Shown piece by piece: positions 1 through 8,552 of a DNA stretch of 64,000 bases. Both the position numbers and the translations under genes were made by a program. This DNA comes from Chitinophagales bacterium (lineage in GTDB: Bacteria; Bacteroidota; Bacteroidia; Chitinophagales; Saprospiraceae). The stretch covers positions 186,001-250,000 of the forward strand of contig JAAFJY010000006.1 of assembly GCA_013299105.1 (NCBI GenBank), given 5' to 3'. The notes below the pieces were generated by a model. It ran no database searches and was not told the origin of the DNA. It saw only the letters and a program-made list of their open reading frames with translations. Each line of letters starts with the position of its first letter. Within the stretch, counting starts at the first letter, position 1.

Positions 1-2
1 CC

Positions 3-1328
3 TTTCGGGGTAACCCTAAGCAGCCCATGCGCCTAGAGCCCATGGTGTTGGACATTGTGCCTTCAGCGACCCATGTCAATGGACTGGGTATAATGACCAA
101 TCGGGGCGTTAGCTCAGCCAACGCTTACCTGGATCGCTTCAATGGCATCAAACCCCAAGACAGTGGTCCTGCGCAGGTATGGCTCAGCCGGGGTTTGAAA
201 GAATCCTTGGTGCGCTTCATCAATCGGGCAGTAGCAAAAGACGCCCTGCACATTGCCATTTACGAATTTGAAGACCACGACATCGCTGCTGCCCTGAAAG
301 GAGCTAAAGACCGGGGAGCGGAGATCAAAATCGTGCACCACGGCAAACCCAAACAAGTAGAAGAAAACAACAAGGTGCTTCAGGCATATGGTCTTTTAGT
401 GAATGCCGTACCCCGCAGCAATGTGCCGGGCATCAGTCACAACAAGTACACGATTTTATTGAAAAATGGTGCCCCAAAAGCGGTATGGACGGGTACTTGC
501 AATTATACCTTCAATGGTTTTTACCTGCAAACCAACATGGCTTTGGAGCTGGATCACGCTGCCACAGCCGCAGCTTTTGAAGCCTATTTTCAGATTTTAC
601 AGCGCGATCCCAAGATGGGAGGCAAAGCCAATCCAGCCCGCAGAGAAATCGAAGCCCTGATTAAATCAACAGATCAAAAACTCGCTGATGCTTCCTGGAA
701 GCTGCGTTTTTCGCCGATCAGTAAAGTCGAAATGCTAGAGCAAGCAGCAGCCTTTATCCGCAATGCCCAAAGTGCAGTTTTTGTAAGCGCTCCTTTTGCC
801 TTGGACCAGCACTTGCGAGATGCACTGATGCAAAATGATCCGAAAGTGATAGAATATGGTTTGAGCAATACCACTGTGAAAAAACAATTGGATGACCTGA
901 ATTTTCGCAATACCCGTTTCTTTGTGCCTTCACGCCTGGAAACTCATCTGGGCCAAAAATGGGATGCACCCGCTTTTGGCAACCATAAAATTCATTCCAA
1001 AAGCTTGGTGATTGATCCTTGGAGCGATAATCCCAAAGTGATCATTGGCACTGGGAATTTTAGTGATGAGGCTTGCCTGCGAAATGATGAAAACTTCCTG
1101 ATTGCCGAGGGAGATTCCCGCTTGGCGGCCATCGTCGGCACTGAATTCATCCGCATGTGGGAGCACTATAAAAATCGCGCTTTCATCAATGACATGATTG
1201 CCCAGCGGGGCATGAGCGAGAAACAAAACCTGCTTTTAGAAAATGGATCCTGGGCCAATACAGCATTCAACCCCAATTCACCGAGTTACAAATTTCGGGA
1301 AAGGCAGGTGTTTGTTGGGCAAGTGTAA
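3..1328 (+). CDS. Phospholipase D-like domain protein, 5' end outside window
   Basis: The frame is open to the left edge, so the gene is partial; the first ATG inside is at 27. Two PLD (HKD) half-sites are visible. Numbering from the ATG at 27, the second is intact, H323-S-K325 followed by D330, and is followed by the usual G-T-G-N-F-S strand. The first has H138-N-K140 but L145 where the Asp is expected, so it is an HxK motif without D. PLD-superfamily enzymes cleave phosphodiester bonds of lipids or nucleic acids with one His from each half-site. No signal peptide can be judged because the N-terminus is missing. The stop lies 2 bp from the convergent acetyltransferase gene. The substrate cannot be told from the sequence; a nuclease-like or lipid-acting role are both possible. 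Confidence 0.8.
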   Translation, partial: FRGNPKQPMRLEPMVLDIVPSATHVNGLGIMTNRGVSSANAYLDRFNGIKPQDSGPAQVWLSRGLKESLVRFINRAVAKDALHIAIYEFEDHDIAAALKGAKDRGAEIKIVHHGKPKQVEENNKVLQAYGLLVNAVPRSNVPGISHNKYTILLKNGAPKAVWTGTCNYTFNGFYLQTNMALELDHAATAAAFEAYFQILQRDPKMGGKANPARREIEALIKSTDQKLADASWKLRFSPISKVEMLEQAAAFIRNAQSAVFVSAPFALDQHLRDALMQNDPKVIEYGLSNTTVKKQLDDLNFRNTRFFVPSRLETHLGQKWDAPAFGNHKIHSKSLVIDPWSDNPKVIIGTGNFSDEACLRNDENFLIAEGDSRLAAIVGTEFIRMWEHYKNRAFINDMIAQRGMSEKQNLLLENGSWANTAFNPNSPSYKFRERQVFVGQV

Positions 1329-1330
1329 GC

Positions 1331-1819
1331 TCAAGCTTTCACATATACCAGCATTGGCGCTCCCTCCACCTCTATGTTTTTTTCAAAAACGAAGCCTAGG
1401 CGATCCAGTAGTTTGATGGAAGGCATATTGTGCGGCAACAAACAAGCCTGGATGGGGACAGGAAATTGGGCTTGAATTTCGTCTAGCACAGCTTTACTGG
1501 CTTCGTAGGCATAGCCTTGGCCCATGTAAGCAGGTAAAAAGGCGAACCCCAGGTCGTAATGCTCCAAATAAGTCCGTTTCAGATAGGACACCACACCAAT
1601 TGCCTGATTCTGTGCTTGGGTACGCACCACCCAATAATCAAGGTTCTCAGTCTTTTTGATTTTTTGGATGTAGGCTTTGGCCTCATCTTCAGTATGCACT
1701 TTGCGGTCGCCAATGAATTCAAGCCAGCCTTTGGTATTTAGCAATTCTAAAATAAAAGGGTGGTCGCTGTCCAGCAAGCCATTGGTGATCAATCTTTGAG
1801 TTTGCAGGTGCATTTTCAT
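1331..1819 (-). CDS. GNAT family N-acetyltransferase (RimJ/RimL type)
   Basis: This 162-residue protein has the layout of the Acetyltransf_3 branch: an N-terminal strand with TQRLI, a central FLPAYMGQGYAYEA segment that matches the acetyl-CoA pyrophosphate loop (Q/R-x-x-G-x-G/A), and a C-terminal NMPSIKLLDRLGF segment typical of the last helix and strand. Family members transfer acetyl groups from acetyl-CoA to amino groups of proteins or small molecules. It ends tail to tail with the PLD-like gene. A start at the second Met (residue 3) is equally possible. The substrate is unknown. Confidence 0.85.
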   Translation of the reverse strand: MKMHLQTQRLITNGLLDSDHPFILELLNTKGWLEFIGDRKVHTEDEAKAYIQKIKKTENLDYWVVRTQAQNQAIGVVSYLKRTYLEHYDLGFAFLPAYMGQGYAYEASKAVLDEIQAQFPVPIQACLLPHNMPSIKLLDRLGFVFEKNIEVEGAPMLVYVKA

Positions 1820-1842
1820 TGGTAGAACAAACTGTTATTTGG

Positions 1843-2400
1843 TCAAAATTTTTTCTTGAAGTCTTGAACAGGCGTCGGCACGAACAATTGCTGCTCGTGT
1901 CGCTGTGCTTGCCAAGTTTCAACCAACAAGGGATACAGGCGATGGAAGTCAATTTTGAGGCTATTGGCCGAGATGTGTAAAGGTGAGCCATACAGGCGAT
2001 GGTTCATTTTCATAAGCTTCCTTTTCCAGGAACTTGGTTCTTTTTCGATATAAGCCAACGGCTCTTTGAGGCCCAAAGTGATGAACTGCTGAGAGGACAC
2101 TTGGGTCATCCAGATGTCTTCGATTTCCGTCCAGTACACCATTTGGCCAGAGGACAAGCCACTGGCGTTGTCGATCAAGCCTTGTTCATTCAAGATCAAC
2201 CCAGGCTTGGGGTCAAATAGTTTAAGCCACAAAAAAATGCCCGCAGCCCCAAAAAAAGCCAGGCTGAGCACCCCCAAAAACCACATTTCCTGGGCTACAA
2301 TCAACCATAGTCCAATGGCTACGAATCCTCCGCTGAGCAGCAGCAGGCCGAACAGTTTTGATTTGCTGAGCGCGATCTCGATGGGGTATTGATCTTGCAT
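1843..2400 (-). CDS. STM3941-like small membrane protein
   Basis: A 185-residue protein is read from the ATG at 2400; a longer in-frame reading to 2523 adds 41 residues of poor composition and is not favoured. Two adjacent hydrophobic helices lie near residues 15-35 and 40-58, followed by a soluble domain with the pattern LILNEQGLIDNASG and WTEIEDIW, which resembles the PH-like part of the STM3941 family. No function is known for that family. The gene sits 23 bp upstream of the acetyltransferase on the same strand and may be co-transcribed with it. Family assignment is from pattern only. Confidence 0.65.
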   Translation of the reverse strand: MQDQYPIEIALSKSKLFGLLLLSGGFVAIGLWLIVAQEMWFLGVLSLAFFGAAGIFLWLKLFDPKPGLILNEQGLIDNASGLSSGQMVYWTEIEDIWMTQVSSQQFITLGLKEPLAYIEKEPSSWKRKLMKMNHRLYGSPLHISANSLKIDFHRLYPLLVETWQAQRHEQQLFVPTPVQDFKKKF

Positions 2401-2598
2401 ATCACTAGGTCTTTTATCTGCTAACGCAAAAACAATGTCCAAAGTTTCACTTACTAAAATAGGGCAATACCGATTACGGCATTGCCCTACTTCACATACT
2501 ATAATCTCATAAAAAAACGACACAAAACAAAATAAGGTGGCCGCTTCAACAAGTTTTGCTGCCGAAGCAGGCCATCCTATTTTGAAAAAAGATGTGGA

Positions 2599-5500
2599 TT
2601 ATTCCACGATGATCATCTTCTTGGTAGCGGTGAAGTCATCAGCTTCCAGGGTGTAGTACAACACACCGGTAGCTTTCAGGTCTTCAGCCTTCAGGATCAC
2701 CTGGTTGTAACCTTTCACGAACTGTGCGCGGTTTACATTCAGGATGCGACCGTTTACATCGCTGATCGTCAAAGTAGCAGCACCAGCTTTTGGCAGGTTG
2801 AAGCCGATCACTGTCTCACCGTTGAATGGGTTTGGAGTGTTCTGCAACAATTCAAAGCCAGTAGCAGCAGCTACCTTACCGTCAAACTTCAGGTTCACTG
2901 CCAATTGCTCGCCAGCTGCATCGTATGCTTCACCATTCAGTACGCGGTTGTTCAGGCTCAATACATCGCTCAATTGAGCGTCAGCCTTTGCACGCAATAC
3001 CAAGGTGAACAATGCACCTTGCTTGGCAGTACCGTTCCAGCTCGTGGTGATTACACCTTCGCCAGCAAATACACCGAAGTTTTCAGATTTTGCTACGCCA
3101 GCAACCAAGTCAACCAACTCTACTTTTGAACGGTCGAAGTTCAAAGCGAACTGGTAGCCTTGCAAGCTTGCCAAGTCAGCAGCGCTGAATTCAACGCTTA
3201 CTTCCTGACCAGCCTTCAATGCCTGGTTGGCTACGCTTACATCCAGTTTGCCAGCGGTACGTACTTCAGCTACATCAGCAGCATTAACTGCCGCAGAAGC
3301 GTTGACGTCACCCACCTTGATGGCTACGAAGTTTGCGTTTACGTTAGCAGCCAAGTTGTTGATGTTCACAACTTCTGGGAATACAGCAGCCCATGGGTTG
3401 CTTGCATTCGGGAAGCGGTAAGCGGCATCAACAAAGCGCCAGCTGGTATTGTTTGCAAAAGCTTGGTCGATGTTCAGGATCAACTTGCGCAGGGCAATCA
3501 AGTCAGCAGTCGTAACCGTCTTAGAGTTGTTCACGTCAGCGGCGATCATCTTGTAAGGCGTATTCAGCGGAGTGATGTTCAAGATGTGCTTGGAGATCAA
3601 CACCAGGTCGAAGGTAGAAACACCATTCAGGTGGTTCTTGTCCAACTGAGGAGTGATGGTGTAGTCACCACCTTTCTTCAGGTTAACGAAAGAGTAGCCA
3701 CCAGTGCTCGCAGTGCTGAATGCACCTGATTCGCTACCACTCAAGTTAATGGTTGCACCTTGCAGGTTAGCGCTGCCTTCGGTAGAAATGGTACCAGCGA
3801 TGGTGCCACCATCAAGAGATGCAGGACATACTTTGCGGTTGTCTTGTACTTCGATGAAGGTTACGCAGAAGTCGTCGTTGCCTTTGGTATCCCAAGCGTG
3901 GATTTCTACTTGTACTACTTTGCCTTTTTCAGCGCAATCGAAAGTCAAGCCAGTCTGGTCAGCATTTTTGGGCTGGCCAACGCGGTTGATTGAGTACTTG
4001 GTAACCAACTTCAGGTTGCCTTGCTTTTCTGGACCCTGGCCGTTGCAATCGTAGATCTTGGAAGCGATAAAGTCCGTAGCCCATACCGCAGCCATACCAG
4101 TACCGGCAGTTGCACCAGGCATCAGCTCAGCGCTCAAGCCATTGATACAAATTGGAGCTGGACCTTTGGTGTCCTTCACTTCGAATGGAATACGGGTTGG
4201 GTAGCTCAGGTTGCCGCACTCGTCACGTACTACTACGATCAGGTCGTGCTTGCCTTCTGGAAGGTTGGTAACCGTTACTGTCAAACCACCTTTCTTGTCA
4301 TCAGCAAAAGTAAATACTGCACCAAGAGCCTTCGCCAAATCATTGTTTTGCATAACGAATGGACCAGAGCCATCGGCCAAACCATTCACGTCGATCATCG
4401 TCTGAGCAGTTTCCCACTCTACTACATCCGTACAGTTGTCAGTAGCCTTCACTGGGATCGTTACTTTAGCAACGCAAGTATTTGGATCAGTAGGGAACAC
4501 TGGTGCCGTAGCAGGGCCAGTAGCCACTGGACGTACTTCGTCGTAAACCTTGATGATCTGGGTGTACATCCATGAGTGAGAGTAATCGTATGGATCGTTA
4601 CCGCAGTAGTTTACTTCAGTATCAGTATTGTAGCCGATTTCTTCGTCGTTTTGGCCATTTTTGTCTGAAACGATGCCGTCAGCCAGCGCACCTTCTCTTG
4701 GGGTGCGGTTGCGAGACAAGAACAGTTCGTTGTAGCCATCGCGGTTACGGTCGCGAACGAGGAGCCATACTGGAATCAAGCCATCGTCAGTCCACTTGCG
4801 GTCGATAACGGTAACAACACCGTTGGCCATTGGGTCTGGACCACAAGCTTTTTCGTCATAAGCACACCAGTTGATGATGGAGTACGTACGGAATATTTTG
4901 TAACACTCATCGTCAGCAGCATCGTAACGCTTATCAGTGATGTTTACAGCCAAAATGTCGCAAGACAGTTCGTCGGTGATCAGAGTATCAGGAGATGGTT
5001 TGGTACAATCGGTGCGAATCTCATCCTTAGGGAAGCGGATGTCGTATTGGTGGATGGGCAGGATGGTGATCACCTGCTTTCCTTCTGCAACGTTACGAAG
5101 TCCTGCCTTCTTGGTGATCGTCCACAAACGTTCGATTTTACCATAGCCACACTTCAAAGTTTTGACGGTACGATAGGTGGTGTCATAACCAGCGCAATCG
5201 TTACCAGTCATGATGCGGATATCACCATAGCACTCAGCAGAAAGCTTCTTATCGTCAATGTTACCCAAACAAGGATCATCGCAGTCGATAGTGATGTCTT
5301 CAGGTACCATCAAGGTTGGAGCCAGCTTGTCTTCAATGGTCAAGGTCATCCAAGCGTAGTTGGTATTTCCTGCAAAGTCTTCTCCCCACAATTCGATGGT
5401 AACGTCAGCATTCAAGTCGCCGCAGAAGAACTCTACGAACTTGGCCCATTTTGGGGTCATCAGCATTCCATTCACTACTTCAAAGCCGTCTTTGTCGTCC

Positions 5501-7233
5501 AATACGCCGTCATTGTTCAAGTCATAACCGCGAGCGATGAAGCTAGGAATCAAAGCAGCAGGTACGTTGCGACGAACACCAATGCGCTTCAAGCCAACAT
5601 TGTCCCAAGAACCTTCATCGATATCTTCAGCATCAACGCGAGCATAGCCTTTGAACTGGCCCAAATCGTTAACGATGGCATTGCTCAGAGATACATGCAG
5701 GTCATCATCAACCACCATTACAGGAGCGATTCTGTCCACTACTTTGAAGACGAAAGAGTCGCGGCTGGCATTGTAGCAACCATCAAATGCGTCGATGATC
5801 ATTTTGTGCTCGCCCAGGGGAACGCGCAGCATGGTACCGTTCATGATCGCATAGCCTTCGTCGAACCAAGCTTCATTGTAAGTAGGTTTGGTATTGATAA
5901 TGATGCCATTGTAAACCTGGTTGCGAGAAGTAACTTTTACAGTAGCATTACCAATTTTGCAGTTGTCGCTGATTTTTACACCAAAAGTGTTGAAAATCCC
6001 AGCGATAGAGATCGGGAAAGAAGCCGTAGCGTCAGCAGGGCCGGTAGAGATAACAATATCACGCTCAGGAAGTTCCAGGTAAGGAGCTTTGAAGTCCCCG
6101 ATTTTGATCAGGACCTTGATGGTGTCCACGATGCCACCTTTGCACCAGTCGAATACGAAGATAGAACGGTCAATTTTTACACCATTGCCATTGCAAATTG
6201 GAAATTCGAAATCTTTGATTTGAGTAGAGTAGTTGCACTCAACTTTATCAAGGTAGATTCTACGACGCTGACCATCGATGTTTTTGTAGTACCAGCTGTC
6301 GATTGAAGGCGTAACATCTTCATACTTGATCACACTCTTGTCAGGAGAACAAGCATTGTACTCAACTACCCAGTCATAGCCAGGGGTAGAAGCGTCACCT
6401 TTTCTTCCTGCACCTGTGAAGGCGAAGTCATCTACTTCAGGGCGGTAGAAAGGAATGGTTTGAACAGTATCGGTAATATTGCCTTTGCAATCAATGCCTA
6501 CCCATTCGCGGTAGATGGTAGCATAAACACCACCGTTTTCTTTTTGTTGATCGCAATTCCAAAATACTACTTTGTCTGTCCACTTGATGGTGGTACGGCA
6601 ACCGCATGAGAAGCAGTTGTCGCGGAAGAAGGTGTAGCCCAAGTTGCGCACGTTGTCACTAGCCAAATTTGGAACAGCCAAACCACTGCATGCAGCAGGG
6701 CTGCTGCTTGTTGGAGTTACGCCTTCCGCATTGTTAATTTGCTGGGTAGTACCCGCAGCTGGCCTTGGAGAAGGGCATGCCGCGCTAGTGGTGTTGCTGT
6801 AACGGCCAATGGTCAATGGATTGTTCAACGTATAGTTTACGTCAAAGCAATACAATTTGCCATTCTTGGTTGGATCGTACCAAGCAGCGCAGATCAGCTT
6901 GGGGCCAAGTTCGTCAACAGCGGTCACTTCACCCCAGCAAACTACATCGCCATTTTCGTTGAAAAGGCCATAAACATAGGTGCCTACACAATCTACGGTG
7001 TCTAAGTTGCCAGGATTGCCGTCTTTCACGCGAACGCGAAGTTCACCGCAACGGCCATCGGATGCGATGTTAGAGGTAAGTTTGAATTGACATTTTTCGT
7101 TCAATGTCACATTCACCTTGTAGCAACCACACTGTGCATTTGCACTGCTGGTGCCAAACAGCCAGGCGCTGAAAACGAGCAATAGCATGCCCGTCGTTTT
7201 GAAAAACGTTTGAGTAAAGGTCGTTTTTTTCAT
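2599..7233 (-). CDS. Giant T9SS-secreted protein with dockerin-like and cohesin-like regions
   Basis: A 1544-residue secreted protein. The ATG at 7233 gives a clean signal peptide (MKK, hydrophobic core, cut after SSANAQ); 19 further in-frame residues upstream lack this look. The long N-terminal part is Cys-rich and holds several Ig/HYR-like segments with D-N-C and T-D-N-C turns. Around residues 1150-1200 there is a carboxypeptidase-regulatory-like segment, followed near 1190-1260 by two dockerin-type repeats (DLVLISKHILNI, then DVNNSKTVTTADLIALRKLIL with D/N at calcium positions). A cohesin-like strand region lies near 1330-1420. The last 85 or so residues (NTPNPFNGETVIGFNLP ... GVLYYTLEADDFTATKKMIIVE) are a type IX secretion C-terminal sorting domain. 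Inferred role: cell-surface or secreted adhesive or structural protein. It is monocistronic. Confidence 0.9.
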   Translation of the reverse strand: MKKTTFTQTFFKTTGMLLLVFSAWLFGTSSANAQCGCYKVNVTLNEKCQFKLTSNIASDGRCGELRVRVKDGNPGNLDTVDCVGTYVYGLFNENGDVVCWGEVTAVDELGPKLICAAWYDPTKNGKLYCFDVNYTLNNPLTIGRYSNTTSAACPSPRPAAGTTQQINNAEGVTPTSSSPAACSGLAVPNLASDNVRNLGYTFFRDNCFSCGCRTTIKWTDKVVFWNCDQQKENGGVYATIYREWVGIDCKGNITDTVQTIPFYRPEVDDFAFTGAGRKGDASTPGYDWVVEYNACSPDKSVIKYEDVTPSIDSWYYKNIDGQRRRIYLDKVECNYSTQIKDFEFPICNGNGVKIDRSIFVFDWCKGGIVDTIKVLIKIGDFKAPYLELPERDIVISTGPADATASFPISIAGIFNTFGVKISDNCKIGNATVKVTSRNQVYNGIIINTKPTYNEAWFDEGYAIMNGTMLRVPLGEHKMIIDAFDGCYNASRDSFVFKVVDRIAPVMVVDDDLHVSLSNAIVNDLGQFKGYARVDAEDIDEGSWDNVGLKRIGVRRNVPAALIPSFIARGYDLNNDGVLDDKDGFEVVNGMLMTPKWAKFVEFFCGDLNADVTIELWGEDFAGNTNYAWMTLTIEDKLAPTLMVPEDITIDCDDPCLGNIDDKKLSAECYGDIRIMTGNDCAGYDTTYRTVKTLKCGYGKIERLWTITKKAGLRNVAEGKQVITILPIHQYDIRFPKDEIRTDCTKPSPDTLITDELSCDILAVNITDKRYDAADDECYKIFRTYSIINWCAYDEKACGPDPMANGVVTVIDRKWTDDGLIPVWLLVRDRNRDGYNELFLSRNRTPREGALADGIVSDKNGQNDEEIGYNTDTEVNYCGNDPYDYSHSWMYTQIIKVYDEVRPVATGPATAPVFPTDPNTCVAKVTIPVKATDNCTDVVEWETAQTMIDVNGLADGSGPFVMQNNDLAKALGAVFTFADDKKGGLTVTVTNLPEGKHDLIVVVRDECGNLSYPTRIPFEVKDTKGPAPICINGLSAELMPGATAGTGMAAVWATDFIASKIYDCNGQGPEKQGNLKLVTKYSINRVGQPKNADQTGLTFDCAEKGKVVQVEIHAWDTKGNDDFCVTFIEVQDNRKVCPASLDGGTIAGTISTEGSANLQGATINLSGSESGAFSTASTGGYSFVNLKKGGDYTITPQLDKNHLNGVSTFDLVLISKHILNITPLNTPYKMIAADVNNSKTVTTADLIALRKLILNIDQAFANNTSWRFVDAAYRFPNASNPWAAVFPEVVNINNLAANVNANFVAIKVGDVNASAAVNAADVAEVRTAGKLDVSVANQALKAGQEVSVEFSAADLASLQGYQFALNFDRSKVELVDLVAGVAKSENFGVFAGEGVITTSWNGTAKQGALFTLVLRAKADAQLSDVLSLNNRVLNGEAYDAAGEQLAVNLKFDGKVAAATGFELLQNTPNPFNGETVIGFNLPKAGAATLTISDVNGRILNVNRAQFVKGYNQVILKAEDLKATGVLYYTLEADDFTATKKMIIVE

Positions 7234-7664
7234 AAAGACTAGATTAACAGTTAAAAGCGTATAAAAACCCTTAAAAGGGAGGTCGTTCAAAACAAAAAAA
7301 CACAGGTCACAATTTGAGGTCGATGCAAATTGTGTTTCAGAAAAAATTAGTTCTAGGATTTACGGAAGTAGGCAAAGTAAGGACATGATTTTGTCCACCG
7401 ATTCTTGAGATGCAGCAAAATTAGCGCTTTTTTTATGTTTACAAATAAATTGAGAAAAAAATAATGCAATTTTTGTGTCATGTATTTTATTTCACTGAAG
7501 TAAAAAATATATATCCCTGTAAATGTATCGTTTACCTAAAATATTGAAGCGCAAAAAATTCGTGCTTGGGATACCCTTGGCAGAGTATTTAGTCTAACAA
7601 ACAGGTAAGAAGTACGCATCTGCTGCTTCAAATAGATTTCACAGCGTACAAAGAGGCCCTTCAA
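7234..7664. other. AT-rich spacer between two minus-strand genes
   Basis: No coding frame is supported here. It is clearly more AT-rich than its surroundings. It carries the candidate promoter of the giant secreted protein (7416-7445) and leaves a leader of about 175 nt before that gene. No repeat shared with the other spacers was noticed. Confidence 0.6.
7416..7445 (-). promoter_or_regulatory. Candidate Bacteroidota promoter of the giant secreted protein
   Basis: On the minus strand a TTTG at 7445-7442 is followed after 18 bp by TAATTTTG at 7423-7416, which fits the Bacteroidota -33 (TTTG) and -7 (TAnnTTTG) consensus. The expected transcription start is near 7410. The 8-mer alone occurs by chance every few kilobases, so the support comes from spacing and from the position in the only long AT-rich spacer upstream of the gene. 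Confidence 0.45.
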
Positions 7665-8168
7665 TCAATCATCCAGTACATCCTTTTCGTCAAATTTCCA
7701 CCGTTTATTGCTTCCCCGGACCCCTACACTTATAAGGTAGAGCAGGTACATGAGCTGGGCACTGAGATAGGAAAAAACACTAAGTGGCAAGAGCACGTCA
7801 AAAATATCGGGCCAAGGATCAGGCATAGCCGTAAATCGACCACCCCCGTCACCGAAGTAAAAAATTTCCATATTGATTTCTAAATATACAATGACCAAGG
7901 CTGGGTAACTCAACCAGATGTGGAGGTTTCTCACCAACTTGAGTACTTGAAAACCTAGTTTCTCCAATAGCCAGTTGAAGAACATACACAAGTAAAGCCA
8001 GCCCAAGCTTGCGAAACGAAACATCAAAAAGGCTGGCTGAAGAAAATTGTTATCAGCGCTTACCTGCAAATGGATCAATGACTCAAGCATCAATATAGCA
8101 ATACTGGGCATGATGAGCGCGAAATTGTAGCGCCAGAAACCTGACTCAGGCAGCGTGGAGTTTTGCAA
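7665..8168 (-). CDS. Hypothetical integral membrane protein
   Basis: The reading frame encodes up to 167 residues starting from a TTG at 8168; an ATG start at 8111 would give 148 residues. About four hydrophobic helices are visible (for example PSIAILMLESLIHL, FASLGWLYLCMFFNWLL, LSYPALVIVYLEI, VLLPLSVFSYLSAQLMYLLYLI) with a charged C-terminal tail. I do not recognise the family and suggest no function. It stands alone, bounded upstream by a copy of repeat family A. Confidence 0.6.
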   Translation of the reverse strand: MQNSTLPESGFWRYNFALIMPSIAILMLESLIHLQVSADNNFLQPAFLMFRFASLGWLYLCMFFNWLLEKLGFQVLKLVRNLHIWLSYPALVIVYLEINMEIFYFGDGGGRFTAMPDPWPDIFDVLLPLSVFSYLSAQLMYLLYLISVGVRGSNKRWKFDEKDVLDD

Positions 8169-8200
8169 GGTGATTAGACTTTAATTACAAAAGTTTCCAT

Positions 8201-8332
8201 TGGGAGCGTAAAAAAATAAGGTGAACGGATTCGGGTTTTAGCAAAAAATAAACAGCTGATTAAAAGGAAGTTGCATTCTTTTTCTGCTAAACATCAAAAG
8301 CAAATTTGTTTACCTTATTTTAGCTTAAACAC
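8201..8332 (+). mobile_element. Family A hairpin element (MITE-like), copy 1
   Basis: A 132 bp copy starts with GGGAGCGTAAAAAAATAAGG and ends with TTATTTTAGCTTAAACAC followed by TA. The two ends are imperfect inverted repeats, and the inside also pairs (GTTTTAG with CTAAAC-type segments; CAGCTG...AAGTTG), so the whole element can fold into one long hairpin. The right flank is TA as in the other copies; the left flank is AT, so the TA duplication is not conserved here. Confidence 0.65.
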
Positions 8333-8552
8333 TACGCAAGTTATGATAAAAGTGAAGACTTTTTCTGCTCTTTTATTGCTTTCTCAAATACGATCCCAAA
8401 CTTTTATCCTATTTTTACCCCTTATTATTGTAAAATTTACACTTACTTGCGCTTGTTGAGGCGAAAAATGAAGTTCTTTGCACCAAGTAAGGAACTAGCT
8501 TCACCTACTGCCTCAAACATTCATACGCAACCAACTTTTCCAAACGGTATAC

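Noticed and set aside
5047-6306. Long plus-strand reading frame (419 codons) opposite the giant secreted protein
   Set aside because: It is antisense to a well-supported gene with a T9SS domain, has no recognisable protein pattern, and mirrors the Asp/Asn-rich coding strand.
7234-7664. Search for tRNA or small RNA in long spacers
   Set aside because: No cloverleaf-like arrangement or GTTCGA-type TpsiC arm with a matching acceptor stem was found by eye in this or the other spacers; a covariance-model search would be decisive.
8271-8459. 62-codon frame in the spacer before pyk
   Set aside because: It lies in a family A element and has a random composition.
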